DNA of 64,000 bases, from the NCBI GenBank assembly GCA_903813345.2, contig CAIIXF020000005.1, forward strand, positions 24,493,375 through 24,557,374, in the 5' to 3' direction. Shown here piece by piece: positions 12,886 to 25,790 of the stretch (within the stretch, counting starts at the first letter, position 1; the number at the start of each line of letters is the position of its first letter). Source of the DNA: Owenia fusiformis. Its lineage: Eukaryota > Annelida > Polychaeta > Sabellida > Oweniidae. The notes beneath the pieces are model-generated. The model saw only the letters and a program-made list of their open reading frames with translations, searched no databases and was not told where the DNA came from. A program made the translations under genes and the position numbers.

Positions 12886-15800
12886 AGAGTATGCAAAATA
12901 GGTTTATCGGCTGATGTAAAGAATTGTGAATGAAATCAGGTTAAGCAGGTGTAAGACAGAGGCCAAACATTTTTGTTTGTCTTGGTTGTAGATTTATGAA
13001 TGAATTTATTCTGGCACTTTCACTTGTAATGAAGATAGCAGCTATTAATTGAACAAAGTGTTAATTAGTAGTGATTTCATACTGATTATGTAAATAACCC
13101 TGTAGTACCAGGTCTGGTAGACAAGTTGTAATATGTACATGGATATGGTTTCTACTTTCTACAAACAAGTGCAGTCCCTAGTCTACCCTTGCCCAATAAT
13201 CTAATCTCGGGAATCTAATTCATGAACATAGGGAAAATAAATAGTGGGGAGGGGATCCAGCATCTGTAATTTATACATATATTCCCCTAGTGATCAAATA
13301 ATTCATCTTGGCACACTCAGTCTTCATTGACACATAGTTGGTGGTCACAAGAGCGGGTATAGCTAGACTAGGTGAACAGAGCCTGAGCAAAATACAAAGG
13401 AAAATGTGGATAACTGGAAGGTTATCTAAGTGACTAAAGTTCTGATATGAATCACTTTACCCATTCTTCACCAGGAAGGGGAGGTATTTCATATTCCATA
13501 TTCTTTTGCATTATTTCCCATTATTTCATTTATATTCCATATTTTTTCACCTATCAATATTTCTGATGTTTTATGTTTTTCAAAATTGTTGTACAAGTCA
13601 TCTTACTTATCAAGATTTGTACGCCCAGCCAACGTTAATTCATGAAATATATGAGATCATGACGTAGAAAATGCTCAGTTCATTATTCATACACACTTAA
13701 AACAGGATCCAGATATAAACAACATAACAAGCAAACACCTAAAGGGAAATATCCAATGTCAGCATATAACATGTGAATGTGTCTGTTTAGTGAGATACAA
13801 TCACATGGCATGTTTTACTTGGGAAAATATTTGAAATATTGAACTTTGAACAAAAAATGAACCATTCTAATCATTAGTAATCTAGATTAATTAGATTGCC
13901 AATGGATAAATGCAGAAGACTTGACACACAAAATACACACCAAAATACAAAATTACCAAAATAAAATATGTGAGGGTAATTTTCAAGCATCTAAAACTTT
14001 TACATGCTCTCATATACATACATCCTGACTACATTATGATTATTTCTTTGAAATTGACATGATTAAATTTCTTAAAAATCACTATCACAATTCACAGTTT
14101 TGTGAATTATGGTTTCGTTTCATACCTTTTCAAAGAAAATGTCTCATGAGATTGACATAGATTAGAAAAATATTTGTGAGGCATCTACCACCTACTCAAG
14201 TAGGTCACTAAAGTCTAAGAGCAGTTCCTGGTTAAACATTGCTTGAATGTTGAAATCCTACCCCAAATAAGAGAAGTTTTGAAGTGGTCAAACAAATAAA
14301 TCTTGCAAATCAGTGTAATCAATTTGGAGTAGGTCTTGACACTAATTATTGACCAAATACTCCCAAAATATAAAAAGTGGTTTTATGGGGTAGTTTTCTA
14401 TTTTTAACTGATACTTGTTCAATCTGTAGTTCAGATATTAGTACATGATAGACAAAGATGAACTGTACAAGATTCCATAAATTGTGAAAAGAAACAAGTA
14501 GAAAGCAGAATAAATTATATCTTATTGTTTTAAGTGTAATTTTCATTGCTAAAATAATCTCATATCTGCTTAGTCTTATAAGTGTATATCATAAGCTGTA
14601 CAATCTGATATTGCTTTGAATGAATTTGTGACTGACCACATCTCAAAGGAACATTTAGCCTAAAATTATGAAAATCATCCAATAATTTCAATGTTACATG
14701 TTACAGTAATCCTATAAGGGAGATGCGACAATGCAGGTTGAACACCTTTTTGTCCTGTTGTCTCTGAAATAGAGAACCATCTTGACTACTACTTTCCAAC
14801 TTCAAATAAAGGAAAATAGAGAAATAGCTGTGTGAGTAGTACTGACTACATATTCTAAATGTTGCCACCATGGTGAAAACACATATATCATATCCAACAT
14901 CTTCTTATCTATCATTCTAAAGTAGCAAGAAAAAATGTTTGCTGACATATCCAATGCCTGAATCTTCCTGAGATATCACTTGAGTAAAATGTCATGAAAG
15001 TCATTATTAGAAATGTGAAGTAGAGTGGAAGAGTTAAATTAAGGAATAAGTAAAACAGACATGAAGTATATACATGTATATTCTAAATTACATCAATATT
15101 AAAGAAAATCTGAATCCTCATTCGAATTTCAGAGAATTTCATGCATTCTGATTTATCAGAGTCCCTTCATGGAATAAGAACAGAAAATGAGAAAGAAATG
15201 AGTAGGGCATGTTAGATAATCATAAACTTGAAAAAGTATAAGAAAAGTATAGCTATTAATTAAAAGAAGCATTCAATATGCTTTTGTTCACAACATAGAA
15301 TGATAAAATACAACAAGAAATAAGTAATCAGTCAGCAAAAAAGGAATCTATTTCAGATATTAAATATGTGTATATGCAATGTTCCAATGTGCAAAGTTAG
15401 ACTCTAGAGCGAGATGTATTCTCTAATCTTTTCCATACTTTCATCAGGCTTGTGAAAAATAAAAATTTGAAGAAATCATGATTTAAGCTGACTAGAAAAA
15501 AACATTCAAGAAATATTCAAATGATCATGAATAACTGTAACTGAGAACTCCATTGACAATCAAGCTGAGAGAAAATCATGGAAATATAAACAAATTCTCA
15601 ACTTTCATATACAGTTTGAAGAGGCACCTTAGTAAGTATATGAGGTCATAAAGAATATTAACACTGTAGTGAATGACTCAATGGGACAAAGCCTTCCTCT
15701 TCATATTATTCAGTATTTTGCCTAATCTTGTGGTTTCTTTTAGTTAAGTTAAAGTTGGCAGAGTATGACATATAAATATATGCATGATAGTTCAGAGATG

Positions 15801-16079
15801 ATTGCATGATCAGCCTACCTTAAAACATAAATTGAATTTGACCCCTACCTAATAATCTTTTATAATTCTAACAAAGTTGAGTAATTAAAAACTACATGTA
15901 TCCCCTTTTAAAATCCTTGGGGCTGAGAGCCTCTAAAATGATGAAATTGAGCTCCTTTTTCCTGGAAAGTAATTCCTCTACATTTTGGATTAAGGTCAGG
16001 AATGTCTGGTGCCTTTTCAAATTGCAGAATAAAATGTGATGTTGTTTATAAATACATTTGCTTTTTGGCCAATTTACAG
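12886..16079. other. Long non-coding stretch
   Basis: AT-rich sequence without recognisable exons or repeats. Confidence 0.5.
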
Positions 16080-16158
16080 TTCACCGAAGTTAAGCACATT
16101 CCTGAAGACGTCTTGGAAATGTTAAAGTTCTACCTGATATCATGTTAGGTGTGTTATC
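16080..16158 (+). pseudogene. Possible degraded 5S rRNA-like sequence
   Basis: CACCGAAGTTAAGCAC near 16082 resembles the 5S rRNA box A region. The following 60 bases can be matched loosely to the box C region (CTTGGAAATG against CTTGGATGGG, then CCTG...AGGTGTGTT). It is too diverged and incomplete to be functional. A chance match is possible. Confidence 0.22.
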
Positions 16159-16159
16159 T

Positions 16160-16816
16160 CTGGTGGTGTCATTAAATCCAACTTCACCTTTAAAAAGAGA
16201 GCTATGACGCCATTAGAATTCACAAGGAGCAAAACTCACAGAACACAAACATGTAATAAAGCTGAACTGATAATGAGTTGGCGGTGGGCTCTTTTTCAAA
16301 TGTTTTACATACATGTATGCTTTGAGTTTAAAATTGATTTATCTTGTCAGTTTGATTATATTGTTTATTTTAAACAGTCTTTTAGCTAACAATTCAAATA
16401 AAAATAACAAAAAAACAGTTTACTCACGTTTTAGACAGAATATGAGAAAACTAAAGATACGGTAGGCACAGTGCAAATGGACTTTATAAGCATATTCTAC
16501 ATGTGTATGGGTTCTGGGTTTGATCTTATATAGGGGTTATTCGGTATCAGAGCAGTAGTTTAGACTAAGATTTCAAGATTCCCAGAGTTTTTAAGTATAC
16601 CTGCGTATAGATTTCACTTAAAAATAATATAGAATTTTATTGATATCTGAACAAAAATACCTGCAAACCAATCTGGAAAGTACCTGGAAAAAATAAAACT
16701 CATCTCTGGCCAATGTACTATTCAGATTTCTGTTTTGGAGCTTTGATAAATTCAAAAAGAAGTCTGTTAATGAATTAACTCAAAATAATTTTAGTTTATT
16801 ATGATATATAATATAC
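16160..16816. other. No gene recognised
   Basis: Non-coding by inspection; no repeat recognised. Confidence 0.5.
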
Positions 16817-16817
16817 A

Positions 16818-16990
16818 TGGGCGTAGCCATTGGGGTGGTATCGATGCAATCACATCCCCCCTGACTCCCACAAAAAAGAAAAAGCAATTTGTTGAAAAAA
16901 ACATTCACAAATTATACAGTAGTTTGAAATGCTTAGAATGCACTATAATTTCCGGGGGGGTGAACCCCTGTACCCTCCTTTTTGGGATCG
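16818..16990. mobile_element. G-run interspersed repeat copy
   Basis: Begins catgggcgtagccattgggg, has a run of 7 G near 16955 and a ccccctgac segment, as in the other family copies. Confidence 0.5.
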
Positions 16991-19183
16991 CTTACTGTTA
17001 ATAAGTGCTGTATCTATTTTGAGTTAATTAAGGATCAGAACCAAGACATATGGAACAAATAGAACATCATTGAGTAATCTGACATACTTTTTCCATACAA
17101 ATACGTTGTAGTACTTTCCAAACTTTCCTTATATTTTAGGGTATTTATCACAACATATAGTTCATCAGAAACAAATTTTTGTAAAATCGTGATAATTTGG
17201 GAAAATATACAGCTCCATGTTAGTTTAGTTAAACTAAGGTAGCAAGCGTGGAAATAGCCTCTTGTTTTCATACAAGTAGCCACCTGTTTTGCATCATCTC
17301 TCCATTGACACACAGTTAAATTAGCTCTGTACTTTATGAAAAATCGTCATATTTTTTAATTGGCTATCCTGCATGTTCGAAACTGAGGCATAGTTTTATA
17401 TGACGGCTAATTAGACCTAATTGGGTAGATTAAATAGACACAGTAAGCGACAAAGCCAATTAGAATCACTGACTGACTTAATATTAGTTGAGAATCCTTT
17501 AACATTTTATTTTCAGATAATCTCATCAACACTTTTACTCTGACAATGTTCTTATGTTCTTATGATTATGCTCATCCATCCAAAATAATCAGAGAGACAG
17601 TTCTTGTTAACAAATATGTCATACAAACTTTTGACATGCTAGACGAAACTAAACTACAAGTTAACAAAATAAACCAAAAGAACATGTTATATCCATTTCA
17701 GGGCAAGCAACAAGTATATTGGTTCATTTGTCAGACATGACGCCAATCTCCATCAGGTGTCAATGTGGTCTGTTTATTATGGCATATATTATACATGTAT
17801 GTACATGAATCCCAAAGCCTCCTACAATTACAAACTATAATGCCATAGTAAAAGAGGTGTTTATTTGATCCAGCATGTTCTACTACAGGTTACACCAACA
17901 GACAGACAGACATGTTTAAAATTATGACCTGCCTATCTTTACCTTATCTTCATATTTGACAACATATTTGGAACATATTTCAAAGTTTAGTGCAACATCT
18001 TATCTCCTAAAACTCCTTATCAAATTAGAGGTTTTGCATAAAATGCCATGGTAGCAATCATGATATGGTGGTACTAGTTAGGGAGAGAAAATAAGGATGA
18101 ATATGCGAGGAATTCAGAGGACATGTATCAGTATTTGACACATCAAACTGACACACCATCGCAGAATGAAAAATCTAAAGTAACAGAATCATTTCAAGAT
18201 CATCTCAGAGACTACACCTTCATCTTGAAAAAACTCATCCCTGTCTGAATGGTTAAATGTAGCAGTTATAATTCTGATACTTGGTGCTATCTTAATGTAT
18301 ATCCAAGTTACTATGGCAACTGCCTCCCAATGGCACTTTCTGTAGATATGACCCAGGGATCACTTTAACTCTTATCTCACTTCTCACGAGTTAGTCAGTT
18401 ACAAACTTATTTCAGAAACATCCAATGATGAATCCTATGAGAAGCCAGCCTCACATTAGTGCAATATAACCCAATAAAAAGCACTGACTATTCAATTTTC
18501 TTTATACTATAAAATGAGTTAGTCAAAATACACTTATCAGAAAAATGTACAAACACATTCCTTAACTCATTTTGGGCATAATTCATTTTAAATTCACATA
18601 TATTCTTTAATGCAAATTCCAATTTTACCAAGATGCAATAAACTCCTAACAAAGATACCCCCCCCCCCTATCTCTTGATAAAAGACATAGAGCAACTCCT
18701 CTTGATATAACTGAATTCAAAGAGGGAGCGGCCTTCCACCTTAAGTGAGAATTGTCCCAATGGCTTTCTAATTGGGGTCCCAGCTTATTCTTTTTAGACT
18801 ATTAGTCGAGCATTAATAAACATTCAAGATGTAAATGAAAGATGAAATTTCAGTGACCTATATTTTTTGTATTTGAGAAAGTTGGTCACTGAATTTTCTT
18901 AATTTTCATACTCTGCAGAAGATAATCTAGAAATCTTATTCTCTTTGTCCAAAACTAAAAGGAAACTTAATGAAATCATTGGCTAGTTGAAAGCCCATGA
19001 TGAAATGAACTATGTGTACACCACCTGCAAATAACATGCAAGGAAATTCTGAACATGCCGAACTACCTTAATTAATGTTTTCTGATCAATGTTACTTTAA
19101 GTGGTAGATGAGAGAGGGTGGGGGGGTTAGGGATGTTCAAATGCAAAGGAAATAGACTGAAGAAATATTTTAATAACATATAC
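16991..19183. other. No gene recognised; one RFX X-box
   Basis: Non-coding by inspection. GTTACTATGGCAAC at 18307-18320 fits the RFX X-box consensus but has no visible gene beside it. Confidence 0.4.
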
Positions 19184-19312
19184 AGGGGCGTCAGAAGGAT
19201 TTGCCAAGGGGAGGGGTGATTTTTGGGTATGGATGGGTCATGCGTGAAGCGCAGCACTTCCCGAATCGGGGAGCATGCCCCCAGAAAATTTTCAAAAAAA
19301 CCCTCTGGTGCA
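19184..19312. mobile_element. G-run interspersed repeat fragment
   Basis: Begins aggggcgtcagaaggatttg and includes the phrase ggggagcatgcccccagaaa, like other members of the family. Ends are unclear. Confidence 0.4.
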
Positions 19313-19639
19313 TTCTGAGTATATGTCTCACAATGTTCCCAATAATAAAAAAAAGAAAAAATTGTGTTTTTAGAAAACTTCACTTGACTGACTAAAAAAC
19401 TTTTACTAGTCTACAATATACAATTTGCACTTATTTTCACAGTCAGAGAGAATGTTTCTGGCGAAATTCGGGGACTTCAAATACTTTTAAGTTGGGAAAC
19501 CGGAAGTGCTTACCTTTTTTAATTCCCGAATCTCTCCGAAATTAGCTCATCTTGGTGACTGTAAATTGCACAGCTGTATTCAATGGAGTCTTGTCATATT
19601 CGATCAGCCTCAATTTTAAAGTGTATATTTTATTTTCAA

Positions 19640-20027
19640 CGTGATTTCATCGTTTTTTGTCGACTGGTAACAATCCGCGGGGCTAATGGCAAGATGGATG
19701 ACTTTTGACCTGACCTTGACCGATGGTGATCACGTCATCAATATTACCAAGATGGCGGTTTCAAAATTTTCTAAAATCGCTTCAAATAATATTATGTTAA
19801 TTCCTAGCGAGTAAAGATATCTCTTAGTTTGCTATTTCACAATAAGATAACGAAATGTGTAAGGAATTCGTATTTATCAATTAAAACATCACATCGACAT
19901 TTGGTATTCGTAAACTAGACGATGAAGATAACGACCTCGAAAAAAAACAAAAGAGCGAGTACGGGATTCGAACCCGGGCCTCCAGCGTGCTAAGCGAGGA
20001 TTCTCCCCCTAGACCACCGATTCATTA
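19640..20027 (-). mobile_element. Putative tRNA-headed SINE
   Basis: On the minus strand a tRNA-like head (20027 down to 19953) is followed by a body, of which about 19935-19735 recurs at 46945-46745 on the same strand with clear similarity but without the head. Head plus dispersed body, with the second copy lacking the 5' part, is the pattern of a SINE. I see no clear 3' tail or target duplication. Confidence 0.5.
19953..20027 (-). pseudogene. tRNA-like sequence (anticodon-loop AGC)
   Basis: Minus strand: an A-box-like TGGTCTAGGGGGA, an anticodon loop TTAGCAC that would read Ala-AGC, and a perfect B box GGTTCGAATCC (complement of 19964-19974). The T arm folds, but the seven acceptor bases at the two ends do not pair and the anticodon stem has a mismatch. 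It is therefore more likely a tRNA-derived SINE head than a working tRNA. Confidence 0.55.
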
Positions 20028-20080
20028 CATATGGTATTGGGATTTAAACGCTACTTATTTTGAATGCTATGATTCGGCAG

Positions 20081-20088
20081 TGACGTCA
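20081..20088. promoter_or_regulatory. Full CRE palindrome
   Basis: TGACGTCA followed by further ACGT cores within 50 bp. The same octamer occurs at 25696, 46749 and 48602. Confidence 0.35.
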
Positions 20089-20842
20089 CGTTCTTCACGT
20101 TTTGTTTGAGAGCGAGAACGAGACGTGGCAGAAGCCCGGCTTTTTTGTCAGTCGACCTGTTCAAAGTACATTTAGTTATAATTATCGCTTTCCAGAACAA
20201 TTTAGGAATCAATATTTTCTATCTACGTCGATTACAAAGCATCTAAGGTACGTAAATTTATATGAACAACTGAGTCAATAGGGATAAATAGCCCAACGAG
20301 AGTCGGCGGTCTTAAAAAATACTTGGATCTGGATGCCAGTCCTGGTATAAATATAGTTCCAGGGCAATTCGAAGAACGTATTAGATGTCCGTGCTTATTT
20401 TACAAAGTATTTACATACTGTATGGGCTCGAAGTTCCTGAGAAACTTTTACCATCTTCTATGCTTGATGTGGACTAATAGATACTGACATAGTATAATGT
20501 ATCTGTCATTATTACACTTTGACTTTAATTAGCCTAGCTACAGCTTCCAATTCCAGGCTCGGTTTCAATTCTAAAGACTTGGAAAGGGGGGGGGGCAAGG
20601 CCTTCCTACGGCAATGCATGTACCATTTCTAGGATTTTCTGAGCTAAGATTTAGAAATGCCGAAGTACTTTGAAACATAGGCCAAGGGTAAAGTATAAGT
20701 AATCTGAATCTTGGCCTATGTTTGAAATGTGATTTCAGACTCAGTGAAGCAAAAATTATACAGAATTTTTATCAGTCAATTCAGCTAATCTTTGTTCTTC
20801 ACTGACTGCAAGCAACAATCAAAAGAAATAAATAATACTTAC

Positions 20843-20891
20843 CACTTATTCCTAAAGTCAGCAAAAGTGAAATCAGTGGTTTAATCCGCAT
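20843..20891 (-). CDS. First exon encoding a signal peptide, unknown secreted protein
   Basis: ATG at 20891 (minus strand) opens MRIKPLISLLLTLGIS, a basic start followed by a leucine-rich core typical of a signal peptide. The exon ends in AAGTG|GTAAGT at 20843/20842, phase 1, the usual phase after signal-peptide exons. Later exons would lie at lower coordinates. A pyrimidine-rich AG at 20806 would leave an intron of only 37 nt, too short to trust. Product not recognised. Confidence 0.42.
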
Positions 20892-20979
20892 ATTGAAAGA
20901 TGAATTGAGGTGCTACTTGTTTGCAGTTCCTGGGAAAGTATCTCTCGGTGCAATCCGGCAGAAATGAACGTTAACCCTT

Positions 20980-22089
20980 GAATTACCACGCCTGCCGATT
21001 TCGCATAAAGGCGATCTGCTGTATCCTCAAATTAAATCTGTTTCTAATTTATTTCATTAACAGGTTGATCAATCTTATGTTAAACCTTTCTTTTGTGAAA
21101 CACTTTGAAAAAGCTTCGGTTATTGTTAGGCTAAGCAGTAAAGAAATGCTGTTAATTTGTGAGATGAGGCCCACACCCTTGCTCGGCTTGTTATCAATGA
21201 CGAGCAATGTACTCAGATTTCACCAGTTATACACTAGCCTTGCTAAACTGCTTCTGTTGCCAGCGCAGGATTCACACAGCACATTGGCTGCTGGATTCTG
21301 GTACCAAATAGTTTGTAACAAAAAATAAATCGTAGCAATATTTATTTGTATTTATATGACAAATTTCTATAGTCGTGTTTACTTAAAATCCTGATAAATA
21401 TAAACAATGTCATGAATGTCTGCAAATGACTGGTATTTCCATAAGTAAACTTATCACATAATCATGAAACACATATAATAAAGGTGACGATAAGAAATGA
21501 GTAGGCTAAATAATCTATTCATTGTAAAATATTTATATTTGCTTTTTCAAAATGGCTGAATAGCGACAACTTTTAGCCTACTCGGCAAAGAATTTTACTC
21601 CAAAGAAGAGTGGGGCGCAATATTTGCAATGGTATGTTCGATGTATAGTCAAACAGATGGATATACATAGGGTTAATGCCAATTACCGATTACGTGTCAC
21701 ATGCTAGGGGTCACGTAGGTCAGACCTTTAGGGTCAGCCTCGAGGGTCAATGCCTTGCCTATCAATTACTTCAGCATCCAGCAGGTTTGGTTGCTTCTGG
21801 TACTAAACGACAGGATATGAAGGTAATAATCAGTAACCAAAAACCGCTGGTGGTACCTAGAACTTTTGACCCTTTCTGTGGTCATTTGGTTCTCTTGACA
21901 CCCAGTCCCATACCCTTGGGGGAAAACTAAATACAAGGACGAACCCAACGGGAGGTGTCAACATTTCTAATAAATGTAAAATCTCTTCAAAAACGTATGC
22001 CTTTTTGAATGAAAACTGATAATGATACTAGGCTTGTTTTATCATCTTCACTCTCTTAGTGCTAACTTTTGCATTTATTTTTAATTATT
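20980..22089. other. No gene recognised
   Basis: A 116-codon plus-strand frame starts at 20978, but its composition is poor and no splice or promoter evidence supports it. Confidence 0.4.
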
Positions 22090-24145
22090 TTTAATTTATT
22101 TTTTTACTCATATGTTTTGCTTTATCAAAGAAAATTACTGACTCCATGCAATGAATATATCATTTGCGGGTAACTTTAACTTCTGTTTGAAGTCCAACAA
22201 CGCTAAGAGTAAAAGCTATTGAAAACGGCGTCGGAGTATCATACTCCAAAATGTACCATTTCTTTTATTTCTTTTTAATGGTACAATATAGCGACACGAT
22301 AATATTTACATATGTTTTCAGCATAACTCTGAAGGTATTAATGAGATCTTTATGTATTGGGTATTTTTAATTTTTTCAATAAAAAATAATGTTTAAATTT
22401 TTTGTCCGCTGTGACGGAGCAGTTTCAAATCTGAAATACGTTAAGAATTTAGATTTATAATATATCTCTTTATAACTACACGTTAGAGGAGGGAGCGTAT
22501 CAACTCTCTTTCGTAAGGTATTCTGAAAAATGAAACGTAATAAAAGTACACAATTCAAATTCTGAGATGAATATACGACCACTCTTTAAGCTTCTTTTCT
22601 CAGTTTGTACTGTAATCCGAGTTATGCATGGTAACTCACGAAAATGATAGTCAACTTTATTTCAGTATAGGGTATTTGCCTTTCGTTGTGCCTACTGTGG
22701 ATCCATCACCTGACATGGTCATTTTTTATGGTAACTTATATACAGTAATATTATGTGGTAAAAGGTTATACATCTGTCGGAATGCAGGATGTCTGTGCGC
22801 TATTTCGAATAAATTCATATTTTCCCTATTTATGTTACGCGGTAAACACGATACAAAATACAATATGCCATATTCCGCAACGAATATGCCATATTCACTT
22901 GCGGTGTATGACAGATTCACCTGTGGTATATGGCATAAACACTAACCAATGAGAACGTGATACGGAAGTATGCAATTGTCAATTGCATCGATTGAACGAA
23001 CAAGTAAAACTTTATAAATTATTATAATGATTACTGAATCAACAGTACAGTTTATCGAATACATCAACGTATGCAGAAGTATCACTCACCAATCTCACGT
23101 AATAAACTTACCCAATCAATCCATGATTCATATATTAGTACTCGACGCACTGACAGTATTGGTAATCCAGCGTAGTTTTACATTCAGAGTCGATTCTCGC
23201 AACCAATCAAACCAAGTCTTTCTGTATCACGTTTTTCACCTGCGGAATATGTCATATTCAACTGCTGTATATGGCATATTCCGCAAGTGAGTGTGACATA
23301 TTCTGAAGGTGAGTATCGGGTATTCACTGAATTCACTGCATCACATATTCACTGCGGAATATCGCATACTCACCTGCGGAATATGCCATATACCGCAGGT
23401 GAGTATGGCATATTCACCCGTATCACAAATACCGCGCAACCATGAATGTATGCCATATTCCGCGTAACAATTTACACTACACGTGACATTCTAAGACGTC
23501 TTGGCGAAAACGTATGAGAAATATTATGTTGAGTTTACACCATGTTGATTCATGTTGATTTCAGTACAAACCTCCGAAAAATGCTAAGAGTTTTTATATC
23601 TCAGATTTACATTACCCCAGATCTCCCAGAGACTACTTGTCATAATTTAGGAAAGTGATTTGTGACGTTCTCTCTTCTTAGGGTACTTTTAAAAGGTATA
23701 ATTTGAATCTTAAATTCTTAACGTAGTTCACAGTTAAAACTGCTCCGTCACAGCGGACAAAAAATGTAAACATTATTTTTTATAAAAAATATTAAAAATA
23801 CCCAACACATCAAGATATCATTAATACCTTCAGAGTTATGCTGAAAACATATGTAAATATTATCGTGTCGCTATATTGTACCATTAGAAAGAAACAAAAG
23901 AAATTGTACATTTTGGAGCATGATACCCCGGCGCCGTTTTCAATAGCTTTTACTCTTAGCGTTGTTGGACTTCAAACAAAAGTTAAAGTTACCCGCAAAT
24001 GATATACCCATTGCATGGAGTAAGAAACTTTCTTTGGTATAGCGAAACATATGAGTAAAAAAATAAATTGTGTGGATTTCTTATTGTTTCTATGCAAAAT
24101 AGCACGCTCCGTCACAGCGGACAAATTTTTCGATACCAGCCTGTG
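22090..24145. mobile_element. Palindromic element B, second copy, left end missing
   Basis: Arms at about 22090-22500 and 23690-24145 are inverted copies of each other and match the complete element at 33551-34369. The right end CCAGCCTGTG (to 24145) is intact. The left terminus and its first 17-mer are missing. The 17-mer GTCCGCTGTGACGGAGC is at 22404-22420 and inverted at 23742-23758 and 24106-24122. The loop of about 1.2 kb is foreign to the family. Confidence 0.75.
22855..23465. repeat. Degenerate repeats of ATATGCCATATTC / GCGGAATATG
   Basis: Inside the loop of the palindrome, variants of GCGGAATATGGCATATTC and its complement recur about ten times, mixed with CACCTGCGG and its complement. 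The units are short, partly palindromic and irregularly spaced. Function unknown. Confidence 0.6.
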
Positions 24146-24285
24146 ACTAATAAGGTCAGAGATATACAATACTTTATATGTCTCTCTTTAGGTACGGTTT
24201 TTAACAGAGTCTATTTTATTAGCCTACTGAATAGCATATCAGATTCAAAACAGGAAATATGTATTCCAGGATGAAATCTTGTTTT

Positions 24286-24345
24286 TGTTTGTTTGTTTGT
24301 TTCTTAGTGTTTGTTTGTTTGTTAATTTGTTAGTTTGTTTGATGA
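24286..24345. repeat. (GTTT)n microsatellite
   Basis: Runs of GTTT with a few interruptions. Confidence 0.85.
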
Positions 24346-25030
24346 CCTTACTTGCGGTAAGCATCAATATGCAACACTGTATTAAAGCAACCATTGAAAC
24401 CAAGAGCCTCAAATCTAAGCTCCACCCTTGACTATAAAGTACGTGAGGAGTTAACAAAAAGATGGCTGTATCAGTTTCCCTAACCAGATCAACACCATGC
24501 TGCATCGTTCAGTGAAAGTATATCAAGCACCGAGGCCATCTGGACTAAATAAAGCCATCATAAATGCCAAACTAGATCCAGTGATTAAGCATCCAAAAAT
24601 TAGGGAGTTTTTTAAATGAGATCAGGAATAGATGATGTTGCTATCGCCAATGAGGATGCGGTTTAGTGTGATGCAAGTTAACAGATATTTTGACAAAGTG
24701 TTTTCGACAACAAGATGTATATAGAAAGTTGGGCGGGACCAACATTGATGAAAGATTCATTACTTAATACATTGATTTACTCATGTTTTTTGTTTCGAAG
24801 ACAAAAACTCTCTTTCCAAGACAAACAAATAATACAACAAATCTAAGTGACCAACCAAACTTAACTACTGTTACTTCATTTCAAAAGTAGGTTTGGTATT
24901 GGGAATTATCTTGAACGTAGCGAACATTAACAATATAAACATAGCCAAAACCACGGTGTCCAACCCAAACGCTCTTACATGCATGACGGAGCGTTTCATT
25001 CACGCGGAAACGCTGTGGAGCGAAATAAAA

Positions 25031-25060
25031 TGGCGGCTAATGAAGATACCATTATGACCG
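25031..25060 (+). CDS. Candidate first exon (MAANEDTIMT)
   Basis: ATG preceded by A-rich context opens MAANEDTIMT and meets the donor ACC|GTAAGTATT, phase 0. The region upstream (about 24960-25030) is CpG-containing and promoter-like. A matching phase-0 exon candidate lies at 25463-25522. The joined product is not recognised. Confidence 0.33.
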
Positions 25061-25462
25061 TAAGTATTGTTTCACTCGTTTCTCTTACGTATCATACGTT
25101 ATGGTGACATATTATGTACCATTCGATGAACAATACCCTGAGCAAAAATCTTATCTATTCAACTTTGTTTCAACTAGGTGTTAAACTATTATTTGCTTGA
25201 TCAAAGCTCCGTAGTGTAGATCGAACGAATCTGAAGTTGACGAATTGAACACAAATTACGAATTAAACTAGTATTTATATGAAAACGTCAATCTTTCTGT
25301 TAAAGTAGTAGATCACAAACTTGTATATTCTTATTTTCGAAATCCCAGTCCAAATCCATTACTTGTTCTTGAGAAATCGCTTGTTTTCCTAGAAACGCTC
25401 CGTCGATTTAGGACACAATTTTAGAAACGCGCTCTTACCATTTTGTTTTGATATTATTTTCA

Positions 25463-25522
25463 GATTATTAGAGACGAGAGTTCGGAATCGAATTTATCTC
25501 TCAAAAACATGTTGTACTTGTT
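25463..25522 (+). CDS. Candidate second exon of the 25031 gene
   Basis: Begins after a good acceptor, TATTTTCAG, at about 25462 and reads IIRDESSESNLSLKNMLYLL in the frame left open by the first exon. It either splices at G|GTAAATTG near 25522 or runs on about 20 codons to a stop. Not recognised. Confidence 0.3.
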
Positions 25523-25684
25523 AGGTAAATTGAAACGTCCCAACCTGGTGGTGCTAAACGTGCAACTAGCCGACCTAAGCCTACACTAGATGATGTTATG
25601 CCTAAATGTGTGCTTAAATATAAAACTCTTGACAAAAAAAGTTGACATGTGAATTAATCTTTCTTCTTTTGATGCCAATGGGTA

Positions 25685-25790
25685 TAATAGTACAATGACG
25701 TCATTTCAAAGGGCAATATAGTGAAATTTTGGACCAATATTTCACTATTTTGCCCGCAGAAATGACGTTATTACTATTATTACCACCGTT
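25685..25790. repeat. Hairpin with arms of about 45 bp
   Basis: AATGACGTCATTT, gggcaatatagtgaaa and their complements flank a loop of about 13 bases. The left arm holds a CRE at 25696-25703. It looks like a small foldback or MITE remnant. Confidence 0.6.

Noticed and set aside
19953-20027. Functional tRNA-Ala gene
   Set aside because: Acceptor stem does not pair and the anticodon stem has a mismatch; better as a SINE head.
20978-21328. 116-codon plus-strand ORF
   Set aside because: Composition poor, no signals, overlaps the upstream region of the opposite-strand signal-peptide exon.
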